A stretch of 64,000 nt of DNA from Sphagnum magellanicum. Its lineage: Eukaryota; Streptophyta; Sphagnopsida; Sphagnales; Sphagnaceae. The stretch spans positions 9,389,065 to 9,453,064 of the forward strand of contig CM038916.1 in the NCBI GenBank assembly GCA_021904315.1. The letters are read 5' to 3'. The notes beneath the pieces were generated by a model. The model did no database searches. It was not told where the DNA came from and saw nothing but the letters and a program-made list of their open reading frames with translations. Positions 11,931-23,979 of the stretch are shown piece after piece (the stretch's first letter is position 1; each line of letters begins with the position of its first letter). The translations under genes and the position numbers were made by a program.

Positions 11931-14789
11931 CATACTTAGTATGTGATTTTAATGGAAGATGGTTGAAGGATTCAAATATCTTGTGTTGCATTATTATTGA
12001 ACAAAATGTGAAAGGTATAGGAGGGCATGTTATGTAACTAGGATATTTCTTGGAGTTGATATCTTTGCATTTTCCCTAGGACAGAATGTAAGGGGGCTAA
12101 CCTTAGATAACTTCTGGAACACCAAACAAATTACATGTACGAACCTATGAAAAATGAATTTTACACAAAATTTGTATAAACTTATAAAACTTGATAAATT
12201 TGTGATGCAATTCCATGCGTTTGAAAAAAACTTGAAATTAACAAATTGTGGGTTCTAATCATTTGAAAAACCTTCAAAGAACCATCAAGTCTCATAAAAT
12301 AATTGAAAATTTTTAAACCGATTATTTGACATTTTAAAAAAATTGTCAAGAACCATGGGTATATATCAAAACCAAGAAGATTTGGTACCATGGTTTTAAA
12401 AAAAATTGAAAAAAGAGAAATAGCCACCCCACAAACCCACTAATTTCTTTATGGGTTATTTTAGGGAAGTTGCTAATTATTTGAAGTTTTTGAGGTTTAA
12501 AAGTGGCACGAGCTTTATCAAGCCCCTAGTACCTAGTCTTCATTTATTTCAAAAGTTTTGGTTAACCTTCGCCTTGCACATTCCCTTTTGTGAAATGGCC
12601 ACCTATAAGTCGGATCGGTACATAATTTCTCACCATATGAAAGGGAGGTGGATTATTACATAATTTCTCATTGTATGAGACATAGGAAGACCCATTGCAA
12701 GAAGAAAAAATTCCATGCTTACCTTCCCCAAAAAAATGTTTTCAGAGTACTTATTTTATAAATATTTTTAATTTAAACACAAAACTATAGCACCAAACAA
12801 TTTCCCCTCCAAAGTGAACCTATTCAACCTCCAACTATAAGAAGAATTCCTCTCCCCCCCCCCCCTCCCAACTTCTTCTAAAAAATTCATAATTTTTTTT
12901 GTAGTGTAATTGTAGGGCACATTATAGCGCACAATTATTCCTCCTCCCCATGAATGGGCACACATTTTGGTTTTAGGGTGGGTTTCACAAAAAATGAAAA
13001 ATGTGGCTTCACACTTGCCTTTCTTACAAACAATGAGGCAATACAAAATTCAATGTAAGTAGCACAAAGTCAATTACAAGTCAAGGGTGACTTGTATATG
13101 AAGTCTTTTTTTACCAACATAACATTTGGGCTTTGACCATTGTAGCAACTCCCAATATGTACAATGATTCCTTTGGTCAAAGCAAGCTAGAGCAAGTTAC
13201 TAGAAATGTGTGTAAGGCATGTGAATTACCTTGATAGGCATCTAGAATGTCCATGAAATCCTGCTTGCACAAGCTCTCTTAAATTCATGATTTTAGTCAT
13301 GCCTAAATTATTATTTTTCAATCATATTTTTACAAATGTTGGGATAATGGTGCATAATTATGCCTACTAGTTCAAAACATGACATTGTTGCAAATGTTCA
13401 TGGACCAAGAAGAGCGTTAGAGATAGTAGAACTAGGCTTCAATAGGTCTTTTGATGACATGACCATTATAGAGGTAACAGACCTTTTTTGCTCCTGGGTC
13501 ACATTTGCATGGGCAATATGGGTATGTTGGGTGTTTGTAATAGGATATAAGATTTGTGAGGTTTAGGTTTTTTTTCTTTTTTTGCCCTTCCCTTTTTGGT
13601 GCAATAAACTATGGAACATACATTTTTACTGAATTAATTATGTTTTGATTACAAGTGTCAAGACTACAACACTTCATGCATGTAAGTTGAAATGTGAGGG
13701 AATCGTGAAAGCTCCAAGTTTGTTGGGTTTTCACTCTAATCTCAAATATTTTGTACTGAATAACCTTTGTTTGTTCAGCAAACCATTGTGTTGGCTGTTT
13801 TGATAATGAAGATGTCAACCTCTTTTGGATATATTATATAAGTCTGGCACATGAAATGGTCAGTAGCCCAATTGCAGGTAGTGAAATTGGTGTGAAAGGG
13901 ATTTAATCTCAGATCTTGGCACATGGAATGCATAATTTTTTTGGAACTTATTGTAAGAAATTTTCCCCATAAATGGTGGAGGTCTAGTGATTGATGAAGT
14001 TCAGTGGATTGCAAGGCCACTAGGGCTTGTAGCCATATGTCATAGCCAAAATATGCATACCCGATTAAATTGAATTAGTGGTTTGATTGACACTAGCAAA
14101 TGGAAGATAAATACATTGCATGGGTGTTTCATTGGTTCACAATTTTACTATTCAAAAGCTACCATCTTGGGTACCTGAAGATGATAGTGGTAGCAAGGAC
14201 CCTACCAATCTAATATTCATAAGTAGGGACTTGAGGTAATATTAACATTGTACCATTTTTATATTAATTGTAATATTAAATATATAATGTATACATCCTT
14301 GATACCAATTAAAAATCAATCTTGGACCTAATGTAACTAAAAAATAAAGGCAATTACAAACCAACAAATGTTCTATGCATTATAATATGAAGTTCAATTG
14401 GAACACAATGAGATTCACATAAATTCAAAGTTGAATTGCATCCAAACTATTGATAACTATGTGTTATTTTCCAACCTATGATTTTTATTATGACTATAGG
14501 CACTCAAATGGAATAGCTCCCTTTGAACCTCCTTTCATGTAAGTTATCATGATTTTATAGTGTGTTCACTTTGACAAATAGACACCATAGCTTCTAACCA
14601 AATAACCCATCCAACCCCCAAAACCAAAAAAATGAACAACATTGAACAATTTTCGAAAATGGTACAAACAAGCCAACACCCACTAATGTCCCATGAAAGA
14701 TGAATGGTAAATGGTCATGAAACAAATTTTTCTTGGGTTCCAATTCCCTAGCTAACCATGGTGGTTAACCTCTAATTGTTGTTTTTTAC

Positions 14790-14920
14790 CTACCTACTAA
14801 CCACCCACAAGTAGGTTGTTAGCAAGTAGGTAGTAGAAACAACCTTTACATATCTATAAACCATCTACTTACCTAGTAGTTATTTATTTTCCTACTCACC
14901 TACTTATATACATGAAACCT
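14790..14920. repeat. ACCT/AGGT-word cluster
   Basis: Degenerate repeats of TACCTACC and AAGTAGGT occur on the same strand, interspersed. Similar clusters occur at 1-60, 31,965-32,110, 51,360-51,425 and 61,540-61,650. Confidence 0.6.
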
Positions 14921-15817
14921 ATTTCCTACATATTTGGTTACCAAGGTGAAAACAAATATTGAATAGCATGAGAAAAGTCTTTGTGCATGCTTATGGAGAG
15001 CCAAAATATGCGCCTAACTTGTTGTAGGTGTTGAAGTTCTACTATGCACAAATTCACCACAAACCTTTGAGTATGGGAATTTTTTCTAATAGTTGTTCAA
15101 GCCGCTTTCTTTGCCTTTCTCCCTCTTGTAGGTTTTTCTGTAAGCTTGAATGTTTGTTAAGCTACCCGAGGCTTCTTCAACTTAAGATTTTGAGGCAATT
15201 TTTCTAAAGTTTGGTAATCAAGGTTGAGTTGTGAACAAACCTCTTTTAATCACCATTATGTGAAAGTGTTTTTGACTAAATTGCCCTTGTGCAATATTGA
15301 TGGATTTGAAACAAATATGTGTCGTCCTGGATTTTTGTTGTTGTTGCACAAGTGTATCTATATGATCTAGGATTGAACAACAACCAAGTCCCCTTTCTTT
15401 TATGATTGGTTAATAATGGTTGAGTGATGACTTACATTCACATGTATCTGACCACCTTCCAAACGAATGTTGGTTTTTTGGCAGGTTTTGGTAAAGCCTT
15501 CTTATTATTGTTCAATTGTGAGATGGCCACCTAGGCCAGGGTCTTCCCCTGGCCTATTTGTCATGGGCACAAAAACCTATAAGAATAAGAACTAAGCCAA
15601 GGACACAACAAGGAAAAAAAATCATAAGAAATGCAAATTTAAATATAATCCAAAACTTGAAACATTAAAACATAAGGCAAGAACATGATATATGTTGGAA
15701 AATGATTCAATCAAAACTTTATTTTGATAATGTATGAAGACAAAGGTTATGACAAGAAAGTGTACCTTAAACTAGTGTTAAATAGACTGAAAGTAATGGG
15801 AAGTCCTACCCTTATTT

Positions 15818-16052
15818 ATATCCCATTAGGGATTTAATTCAAAGAAATTTCCATAAAGGTTTCCATGTGTGCACCAACCAAGGAAGCTTCTTTAAAAAAA
15901 TCCATATTAATAATGAACTAAAAGTCAACTAAAACTTAACTCAAATTATACCCCATTAAGGACCTAGATTAAAGAAACCTCCGCTTCCATGTGTGCACTG
16001 ACCAAGGAAGGAAGTTAACTAATAGTGAATTAGAAGTTAACTAAAAATTAAC
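15818..16052 (+). repeat. Local tandem duplication, about 125-bp unit
   Basis: Two diverged copies each contain, in order, CCCATTA, GGG/GGA, AAAGAAA, TTCCATGTGTGCAC, ACCAAGGAAG and AACTAAAA. They start near 15,820 and 15,945. No coding content was seen. Confidence 0.65.
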
Positions 16053-18360
16053 AATGATGCAAATGATGATGTAAACGACTATGTTGGTGTAAGCAATGAT
16101 ATAAACAAGTGATGGTGGTGTCCATGACATTACCCTTGTTAATTAAAATAAGAGCTTGTCCTTGGGGTTTATAATTATTCCCAAGTTTAACCTTTTCACT
16201 TCCTTATGGAGAGTTTTAAAGGTAACACCGCTTCTTTTTTTTGGGCCTTCCTCCTTCTCCTTTTTGCATATGAAAAGATGGAGTTATTTTTGCAAAGATT
16301 GCCCCTTTTCTTGGAGCTTTTATTCTTCTCTTATTAATTGGCCAACCCACTTGATTAGGGGAAAGGTTTATAGGGCTTGGCCTTAACATTGAAACTTGGC
16401 CTTGATTGATCACTTTTGGTGAAGTGGTGGCACCATCATTCTTGGACCTAGGAAATTAATTATTAGAATTTGAATAATGCTCATAGGTTCTTACATTTTT
16501 GCACTAAATTGGAATAATAAACTTGTCACTAGTTTACAATAATTGGATTCACAAGAAACCCAAAAAGAAAATCCAACACAAAAAGAAAGTACAAACCAAA
16601 GTCTTTTGTCACCAACTTTCTAGTGCCATTCATTATACAATAACTGGTTGAAAATCGATAACATGTTTTGAAGACTTATTTGTGCATAGATAATCTTGCA
16701 TACTTAAAAAGGTGTGATGGGTCAAGGATCCTTCAGAGTGAGTTTATTGCAATATATAAGCACTAATATGCAAGTAAGCAAATATCTTCAAATTTAGTGA
16801 GCATAATAGCCCAATGACACATCCCCCCAACTTCATTGCCTATTAACTTTTTCCAATAGGTTTTAGAGAGCCCTCAAGTTTGTCTAAGTTTAATGTGTGT
16901 GAAGGATATCAATGCACAAATTAATGCCACACCAATGTCTACACCCATTTGAAAAAGAAGCGATTATAAACTATGATGAAAAAATGTGATAGATAATAAC
17001 TTTCTTATCTACATAGTCTAATATTCACTTCCCACAATACAAAATAGCAGTTTAAACATAAGAACTTGCAGAGAGTGAGTTGACAAAAATCTCCAAGAAG
17101 CTCCAAACAATAATTATAATGTTGTGATCAACTAATGGTTGTTGTTGCACTGACATCAAGGTCCTACAGTATCGTTGGGTCACAAATTTTACACTTCATC
17201 AACATTAACATCATTCACAAGTATATCCTAATCCTTTGACTTTTGATATAATGTGATGTTCAATTGATATGGACATCCAAAGAGGGAACCAAGCCTCAAA
17301 TTTAACCAACAAACAATTTTGTCGAAACTAACCTGTACATTGAGATTGCCACCTTTTAGAAGTATTACATGTATACACCCATCCCTAAAGACACAATAAA
17401 CCAACTGCAAGAAAGGTCTTCAAATTTGAACTAAAAACAAAAAACTAGAAAAAAATCTCTACACATTTACATCCATGACTATTGAAAAAAATAATCTTGA
17501 AAGACCCATGAATTATAGAATTGTTACTATGTCATTCAAAACAAATTTGCCAAATACCAAAGCATAGAAATTCACATCTATTCCAAGCTCCTAAAAACAC
17601 ACCCAACACTACATGAATGAGATTCTTGCATGATTATAGACCTTAAGCTTGAACTTTTGTTAGTAGAACTTATTGCTTTCTCTATTAGAAATATAATTTC
17701 TATAACATCCATTTTGATCATCACCATTTGTAATGTTGCATTTGGTCATTTGAAGCCCTTGTAATTTGAATTCAACATCAACTTTTGTTGTTCCTACCAC
17801 ATTCACCTTTTTAGGCAATTCCCGAGCTAGGGATGGCAACTAGTACTCAACCAACTAATGCCCCATTACAAGAATGGAACATGGAGTCATTTGTTTACCC
17901 AAAAAAAAATTCCAATAATCTGGAGTATAAGAGTTAGGAGTTGCATCTCCACCTACAAAAGAAAAGGAAAAAAAAACACCATACTACAACATCAACTTTA
18001 GCTTTCAAAGATATCACAAAAACCAAAATGTGTCTATTGAACATTTTTTTTTTAAATCAATGAATTTGCCACCCCAAACCTTTATAATGTCATGGAGTGG
18101 TCTCGCCCTTGCCCATTGTGTTTTGGGGCACATCACATAATTACCTTAATAGGTTCACTTGGTGCCTTACCCAACAAAATATGGGTTGAGGCTTGACCAT
18201 TCCATGTACAGAAATTGTTATCAACATTTAAAAAGGTTGTTGGTTCTAGAACACGAAACATGCAAATACAAGAACAAAAAGGAAGATAATTGTATAGGGA
18301 AAACCAACTAGAAACATTTAGTAGCAAGAATTTTTGCAAGCTATGTAAAACATGTCCTTA

Positions 18361-19255
18361 CCCTGACATTTTCTTCATAAGTCTTGTTATCAATTTCCAT
18401 AGAAGTGACAACCTCCTCCACATCTCCAAGAATCATGTTTAAATGTTATTCATATGTTTGCAAGACAATCACCACAAAAAAATATTATTTTATGTCAAAG
18501 ACAAGCCATTATGACATAAACAAATGACAAATTTAATGAAATTGTTTACATTAAAATTTCATCCACCATGCAACCACATATTACACAAATACAACAAGGG
18601 AAACCACTTGCAGCTAATGTTTTAAATTCATATTATGCATGAAAAGCTCACGAAACAAATAAAAAGATATCTAATTGACATCAATATAGATGAAACCTTA
18701 TGTCCATTGTCTATTTGTTAGAACATAATACACATACCTTCATTGCTGAAACATACACATTCATGGTTTTGTGTGTGGTTGTGTTAGGTCTAGGATTCCT
18801 CCACATTCAATGACAATTGAACACTTTGTGAAAGATTAGTTATTCAATCTATAGATAAAACCCTAAATTGAAAGGAAGTACTAACACAATGACTTGGGGA
18901 GAAAAGTTGCATATCACTTACAATGGGACGATGAAGAAAAAACCATAGAAAAATAAGCACAGCAACAACAAAACCAAGTCTTTCATTCATCAAGTCCTCT
19001 CCTATCACACTCAAGGAGGAAGGAAGGAAAAACTTTGAACAATAACAAAATGACAAATTGTCGAAAAGAAAGTTGTTACTAATAAAACAGAATGTAAGCA
19101 TAACAACAAAACCCCTACGTACACAAGAAGATCCTTACATGGAGTTTGCCACGCAACTCATGGTCTGCACAAAGCTTGATGTAGATGCGCTCATCAAGGT
19201 TGAGTTTGATCAAATCTAGAGGTTCCTTGACTACATTATCATCCTCTATTGCCAT
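18361..19255 (-). pseudogene. LSM3 (pseudogene): LSM3 (U6 snRNA-associated Sm-like protein 3) relic, exons 1 and 2 only
   Basis: Exon 1 (19,255 down to 19,139) encodes 39 residues containing [17 protein letters not shown] and DHELRGKLH, the start of LSM3 and its Sm1 motif, and keeps a good donor, GTAAGG. After a 681-bp intron, exon 2 (18,457 to 18,362) reads YE[17 protein letters not shown] and [12 protein letters not shown]. The family has Gln where the TAA stands. The exon 2 acceptor reads TTGCAA where TTGCAG is expected, and an extra G sits before the next donor. The last exon (KRNIPMLFVRGDG-like, Sm2) was not found downstream. LSM3 belongs to the LSM1-7 decapping and LSM2-8 U6 snRNP rings. 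A functional copy must exist elsewhere. Confidence 0.85.
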
Positions 19256-20239
19256 TACACGCCCCGAGTGAATATTGCAACAAAAGGAAAAGTTGTTGTT
19301 ACTCCTACTACTACTATCGCCATCACCAAAAACTAACCCAAAAAAACTATCCAAATTTCCATCATTATGTGCATAATTGTCAAAAATGATCATTATAGTG
19401 CATAATTGTCGACCATGCAACCATTTATAATTTTCATGGTCAATAACCATCATGTAGTCATCTTAGTGACAAAAAAAACCCTATACCTAGTCTATACAAA
19501 CCAATTATGATTATCATCATCACTGGAATAATTAACAAAACTGATATATCTGAAAATTGACATATCCCTCTAAAGCCCAATTTATAGACGAACACATGAT
19601 TATGTTCAATTTGTATATGTGAAGGGTGAACAAAAATTGAAGTTGTAAGATCTTTTTGGTGGCTTGAGACTGATGGGAAGGTTGTACGACCTTTCATGGT
19701 GAGTTGGAGATTAATAGAGATTTAATTATGTTAGAACAAGTCTTTTTGAATAGTTATGTAATTGAATTATGTGAATGTCATTTTTTGTAAGGTCATGTGA
19801 GTGTTGCTACAGATCTAAACTTGACCAATTGTTCTTCTTGGGTATTGTGAGTAGAAGAGGGTCAATTTTTGAAATGGTTTACTATTAGTTTCCTAAATTT
19901 TGTCCATTGTGATTTGGATAACAAGCCTATAAAGTTTGGATAGCCAAGCTTGTTCCAATGTGAAAGATGATCAAACTTGGATGGCTTTTAGTTCTTTGGG
20001 TTCTTTCACTTGTGTATTGTTTAGGAATGACTTTGCTAGTTTTTCCACAGCATTTTGTTTTCCCCAAAAACATAGAAGACACATGGAGAACAATGACATG
20101 TCTATACTGTAGATTTTGGGAACTTCTTAGGGTGACTTTGAATAAAAGCCTTGAGTCGATAAATATTTTCCATTCACAAAGGCAATACCTAAACATTAAT
20201 TTTTGTCCTCAAGACAAAAAAACCTACTAATTTGGGTAT
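19256..20239. other. Spacer between LSM3 relic and Copia fragment
   Basis: The first part would be the old LSM3 upstream region (minus strand). No clear promoter motif remains. The remainder is AT-rich, and no open frame shows family resemblance. Confidence 0.5.
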
Positions 20240-20720
20240 CACATAATTGAACAAACCTATGAGGCTCAAAGCTAGATTAGTGGGTAAAGGTTTTGTACAT
20301 AATCATGAAATAAACTCTGAAAAAACCTTATGTGTAACACGTGGCAAATATGAAAACCATTACACTGCATAACCAAAAATCAAGGATGGGGAACTCAAGG
20401 AAGAAATTTGTGTCAAATAACCTTTGAGATTCATCCAATCATGACATGAAAAACATGTTTATAAACTATTCATACAATCCTTACTATGGTCTTATATTTG
20501 GATGATCTCCATATTTCCCAATTCGGGAAACAATTACAAAACAAATATGATATGACTAACTTAGGACTTGTATCTAAATTCTAGGTCTTGAAATATAAGG
20601 AAACATAAACAATATCTACATGCAAATTAAACCTTTGACATTTTAAAAAATCAAGATTGTCGTATTGTAACCTATCAACAATTCCCCTATTTAACAACAC
20701 AAAACTTCAAAAGGACACCC
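20240..20720 (+). mobile_element. Copia reverse-transcriptase fragment, internally deleted
   Basis: Plus-strand pieces in Copia order: MRLKARLVGKGFVHNHEINS near 20,260 (family KARLVAKG), then DGELKEEICVK near 20,385, HEKHVYKL near 20,450, a VLYLDD-like stretch at 20,490 and KYDMTNLGLVSKF near 20,560. Frameshifts and stops separate them, and the region between the first two is too short, so part is deleted. No LTRs were found beside it. It is not the same copy as the element at 45-48 kb. Confidence 0.75.
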
Positions 20721-20975
20721 ACTAGTGTTTTTTTCTTTTGTTTTGGAAAAAATGACATTTAGGTATTGTTTCAACCCTTTTGTTGCTAGGTTAGCCATTA
20801 GTTGGAATGAGTTGGAACCTAGTAGGCTATAATTGTTTTTGTAATGAATTTTGTAATTAGAATTTAAAAGGAAATGGAGTTTCATTAGGTGATTTAATTT
20901 TTTTAAAGGTGGTTTTTTTTTGCTATCTTATATATAAATTCACTATGTCTTCCCGTCCGTCCGTCCGTGATGTGA

Positions 20976-20992
20976 CGTTCTGCTGCAGAACG
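20976..20992. repeat. 8-bp inverted repeat with 1-nt centre
   Basis: CGTTCTGC and GCAGAACG flank a single T in the GC-richer island that precedes the P450 relic. It could be a remnant dimeric factor site. There is no direct evidence of function. Confidence 0.4.
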
Positions 20993-21299
20993 CTACCCCA
21001 TTCCAAGTTCCAACCTTCGCCCAAACCGTCATCCATCCAACTGGAATCGTCATCCATCTAGCCGGATGGACAGTTCCTAAATAATTGTTCGTTTGTCTGT
21101 GAAAGAAAGCGAGCGTTTTGCAATGTTTTGCTGGCGATGGCGTGGGATCAGAGAAGGAGCGAGAGAGCAAGGAAGGAGGAGGAAAGGTGATGTGGGTAGC
21201 AGCGACAACCCACAAATCTTATCAGGTTGCTGCTACAACCTGCAAGATGGCAAATGGGTCACTCCACAAGATTTCATCCAATCTCCACACGGGAGGGAA

Positions 21300-22750
21300 G
21301 ATCTTGCTCTTTTCATAGCTATGGAGTGTTGGTCCCCGCAGATTGAAGCTTTGATATACTGCAAACAGATTGTCAATGTCCGAGAAGAAACCAAAAGTGT
21401 GAGTAGCAGTCGCACTCTCTCTCTCTCTTTCTCCGTGTCTCTCTCAACCTCAAGCTTTGCAACTCAGTTTCTTCTTCATGTTCTTTCAGCAATTTGACAT
21501 TCTTGAATCTTCTTCTTCTGCTGCAGTTGCAGTTGGCATTCAACGTCATTGCCCAATTTCTTCTGGGATCACGCTTGCGGTCAAGACCCGTCAATGATGC
21601 ATTGAGAGAAGACTTTTACATTTTGTGTGAAGGACTTCTGGCCATACCCATCAAACTTCTTGGCACCAAATTCTCAAAAGCCCTGCAGGTAGGGAAAGAT
21701 TCAAAAAAACCAGCAAGTCTAGGACAAGGAGCTGCAATGAATTTCAATACATTGAAATCTTGTTTTGACTCTTCACTCATGTGCTTGATTAATAGAACTG
21801 GAGGAATTCTTGAGAAGAGTGGCATGGTCCCATTTAGGATTTAGGGTTGCAGCATGTTTCCATTAGGGACTTAGGGTTGGGTCTTTTATGTTTGTAAGGG
21901 TTTTCTTTTGTTTCTGGGATTTGCAAGCAAGGGCAAGGATTATTGAGACACTTGAAAGAGATGTAGTGAGCAAGCCCAGGCCTGAGAATGATGAAGACCA
22001 TTATGCTGATTACATGGAGAATACACGACATGAGAATTTTTCTGGCATGACAGAGGAGAGATTGCTGGAAAAGACACGCTCTCACATGCTTGGGATGATG
22101 TTTGCTGGTCATGAAACAGTAGCTTGTGCCATGCTCTTTGCTGTTAAGTACATCTCAGAGCATCTGGATGTTTTGGCTGAGCTCCGGGTAAGCTGAAACT
22201 CTCTCTCTCTCTCTCTCTGTGGCTCAACATTAATCATCAGTTGCAAAAGTTGTAGACCTGTGTCACAGAAGACACAATCACTGTCCCTGAATCTTCTCCT
22301 CCTAAGCAACATGGTCAGTCATTGACATTTTGAAGGCTGAATTTCTCTGATTGTCATCTTCTAGGCTGAGCATGAAAAGATTCGAGCAGCTAAATATGGG
22401 AGTGACTCAAGGCTAACATGGGAGGACTTCAAAAGCATGCACTTCACTCAGCATGTAAGAAACACCTCAAAGCTCTCTCTCAGCCTATGTCTTTATCTCT
22501 GCTTGAAGACATGACCTCATGATGAATCACATGGGTCAGGTGAATGCATTGCACTGGTGTTGTTGCATCAGACAGTCAGTGGGCCACAAGTACATAATTG
22601 TGTGATTTGAGTATTTTAGGAAGTACTCTAATATTACAGGGCTCCTGGGTGCATGCATGAATGGATTACATGTTATAACAGAGACATTGCGGCTAAGCAC
22701 CCCTGTTGCTCTCCTGTGGCATGAGGCTATCAAAGATGTTCCACTGCATG
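21300..22750 (+). pseudogene. Cytochrome P450 (clan 85 type) relic, haem domain not recognisable
   Basis: Exons recognised: A ending at 21,398 (KQIVNVREETKS); B 21,527-21,688 (54 residues, FNVIAQFLLG and IPIKLLGTKFSKALQ); C 21,927-22,187 (87 residues, with the I-helix motif AGHET); D 22,365-22,454 (30 residues, LTWEDFKSMHFTQH); E 22,672-22,750, starting VITETLR, the K-helix ExxR. Sequence and intron phases fit the CYP85/88/90/707/716 clan, which oxidises steroids and terpenoids at the ER. Two acceptors are damaged. Exon C follows TTGCAA instead of CAG, with the next AG 1 nt later and out of frame. Exon E follows TTACAT, and the nearest upstream CAG (22,639) leads to TGA. The N-terminal part and the FxxGxxxCxG haem exon are missing or unreadable. 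The family assignment within the clan is open. Confidence 0.8.
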
Positions 22751-22859
22751 GTATTATATCAGTCTCTCTCTCACAAATGACTCTAATTGTGCAATTTATG
22801 AACAAAGTTGGAAGTTGCAAAAAAGAATTATTCAGTCTGTGTAGTAGATTCAATTGAGA

Positions 22860-23240
22860 TTCAGGAAGAACCTCTGCAGATTGAAGGCTTTGCTTTGCTG
22901 CAGCAAGAATGTAGGTGTGTGTGTGTGTGTGTGTTTCTTCCTCTGCAGATTGAACCTTTTGGGTTTGCTTCAGGAAGTATGTCTGTCTCATTCCCTCTGT
23001 AGATTGAACCATTTGATTTTTGTTGCAGCAACAATTGTTTCCCTCACTCTGCAGATTGAACCTTTTGGTTTGCTACAGCAAGAATATCTTTCTCTCTCTC
23101 CCTCCACAGATTGAACCCCTTCATCTGCTGCAGTAAGGATGCCTCTCTTTTTTTTCTACAGATTGAAGCTTTTGATTTTGTTGTAGTAACAATTGTCTCC
23201 CTCCCTCTGCTGATTGAACCCTTCAATTTGCTTTGTTGCA
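22860..23240 (+). repeat. Minisatellite of about 50-58 bp units, each resembling a 3' splice site
   Basis: Seven copies carry a pyrimidine tract, then CTGCAG or CTACAG, then ATTGAA and a TTTTG..TTGC stretch. The ATTGAA words start near 22,879, 22,949, 23,003, 23,055, 23,110, 23,161 and 23,212. A (GT)n run lies at about 22,916-22,934. The array stands where the intron before the P450 haem exon should be. Confidence 0.75.
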
Positions 23241-23505
23241 GCGATGGTTACCTCTCCAACTTTGTCGCATGAACAATGGGATGGTGGCTGCACAAAGAAC
23301 CAAACCGTGGAAGAACATGGGATCGGTTTGAAAAACACCACAACAACAACAAAAAAGGTTTACCATTTCTTCAGCAAAATGGTTCATCACATTTATTCCT
23401 TCTCCCCAACAATGTCAAAACCCATTTGCTGGTGAAGAAGGCTCTCCTCATTGGATTGATTCCATGGCCCATCATCCTTACATCCACACTACTACTGCTG
23501 TAGTC
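23240..23505 (+). pseudogene. Possible vestige of the P450 C-terminal exon
   Basis: Different frames give KPWKN near 23,306 (compare the NPWRW motif) and LPNNVKTHLLV near 23,410 (compare the residues after the haem cysteine, GNNLAKxxLLV). The cysteine itself is absent. The resemblance is short and needs frame changes, so this is only a suggestion. Confidence 0.25.
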
Positions 23506-23979
23506 TAGAGCCATACCCACATTGTGCAATAAGTAAAATGTGGAGAATTTGAGCTTAAAAGCAGCTCACAGTGACCAAAGGTCACGGGTTCCCACTAGTA
23601 AGTGTTAAATTGTTGTAGGATATTTGGCTATTACTAGTTCTCACAAGGGTAAATCTAGGAACCTTCTACTAAATCATAGAGAATTATGTTTTAATTAATA
23701 ATCATTTGTGAAGGGATTGAACCTTTAAACTACCCATTGCAGCACAAGTGGCTTGCCTACATAAAACAAGTAAATTGTTTCAATATGAAACCGCCTTCAA
23801 CTTTCAAATCTAAATAGAAGAAATTGGAAATGCAAAGTTGAATAAATAGTGGTATCCATTTGGGATCACCGCTTCAATTATTCAAAAATCCAAAAACTAT
23901 TCAAAGTCCGAATTCCAAAGACTCCAAAGCTTTAAATCTAAGCTCCCACACCATATTGAAGGCATTATGTTCGCCACTC

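Larger units (their letters stand above)
11241..18360. other. Long AT-rich spacer with small repeats, no supported gene
   Basis: No frame matches a family I know. Contents include a piece shared in inverted orientation with 61 kb (11,560-11,930), a C-run near 12,857, a cluster of ACCT/AGGT words (14,790-14,920) and a local tandem duplication (15,818-16,052). An inverted GGCTTTGACC/GGTCAAAGC pair lies near 13,130-13,190. Short open frames near 13,360-13,570 and 13,775-14,020 show no domain or codon signal. Confidence 0.65.

Noticed and set aside
13775-14020. 81-codon minus-strand frame
   Set aside because: No recognisable domain or neighbouring exons. Probably chance or a very eroded repeat.
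23240-23505. Intact P450 last exon
   Set aside because: Likeness to the haem region needs frame changes and lacks the essential cysteine, so it is listed only as a weak vestige.
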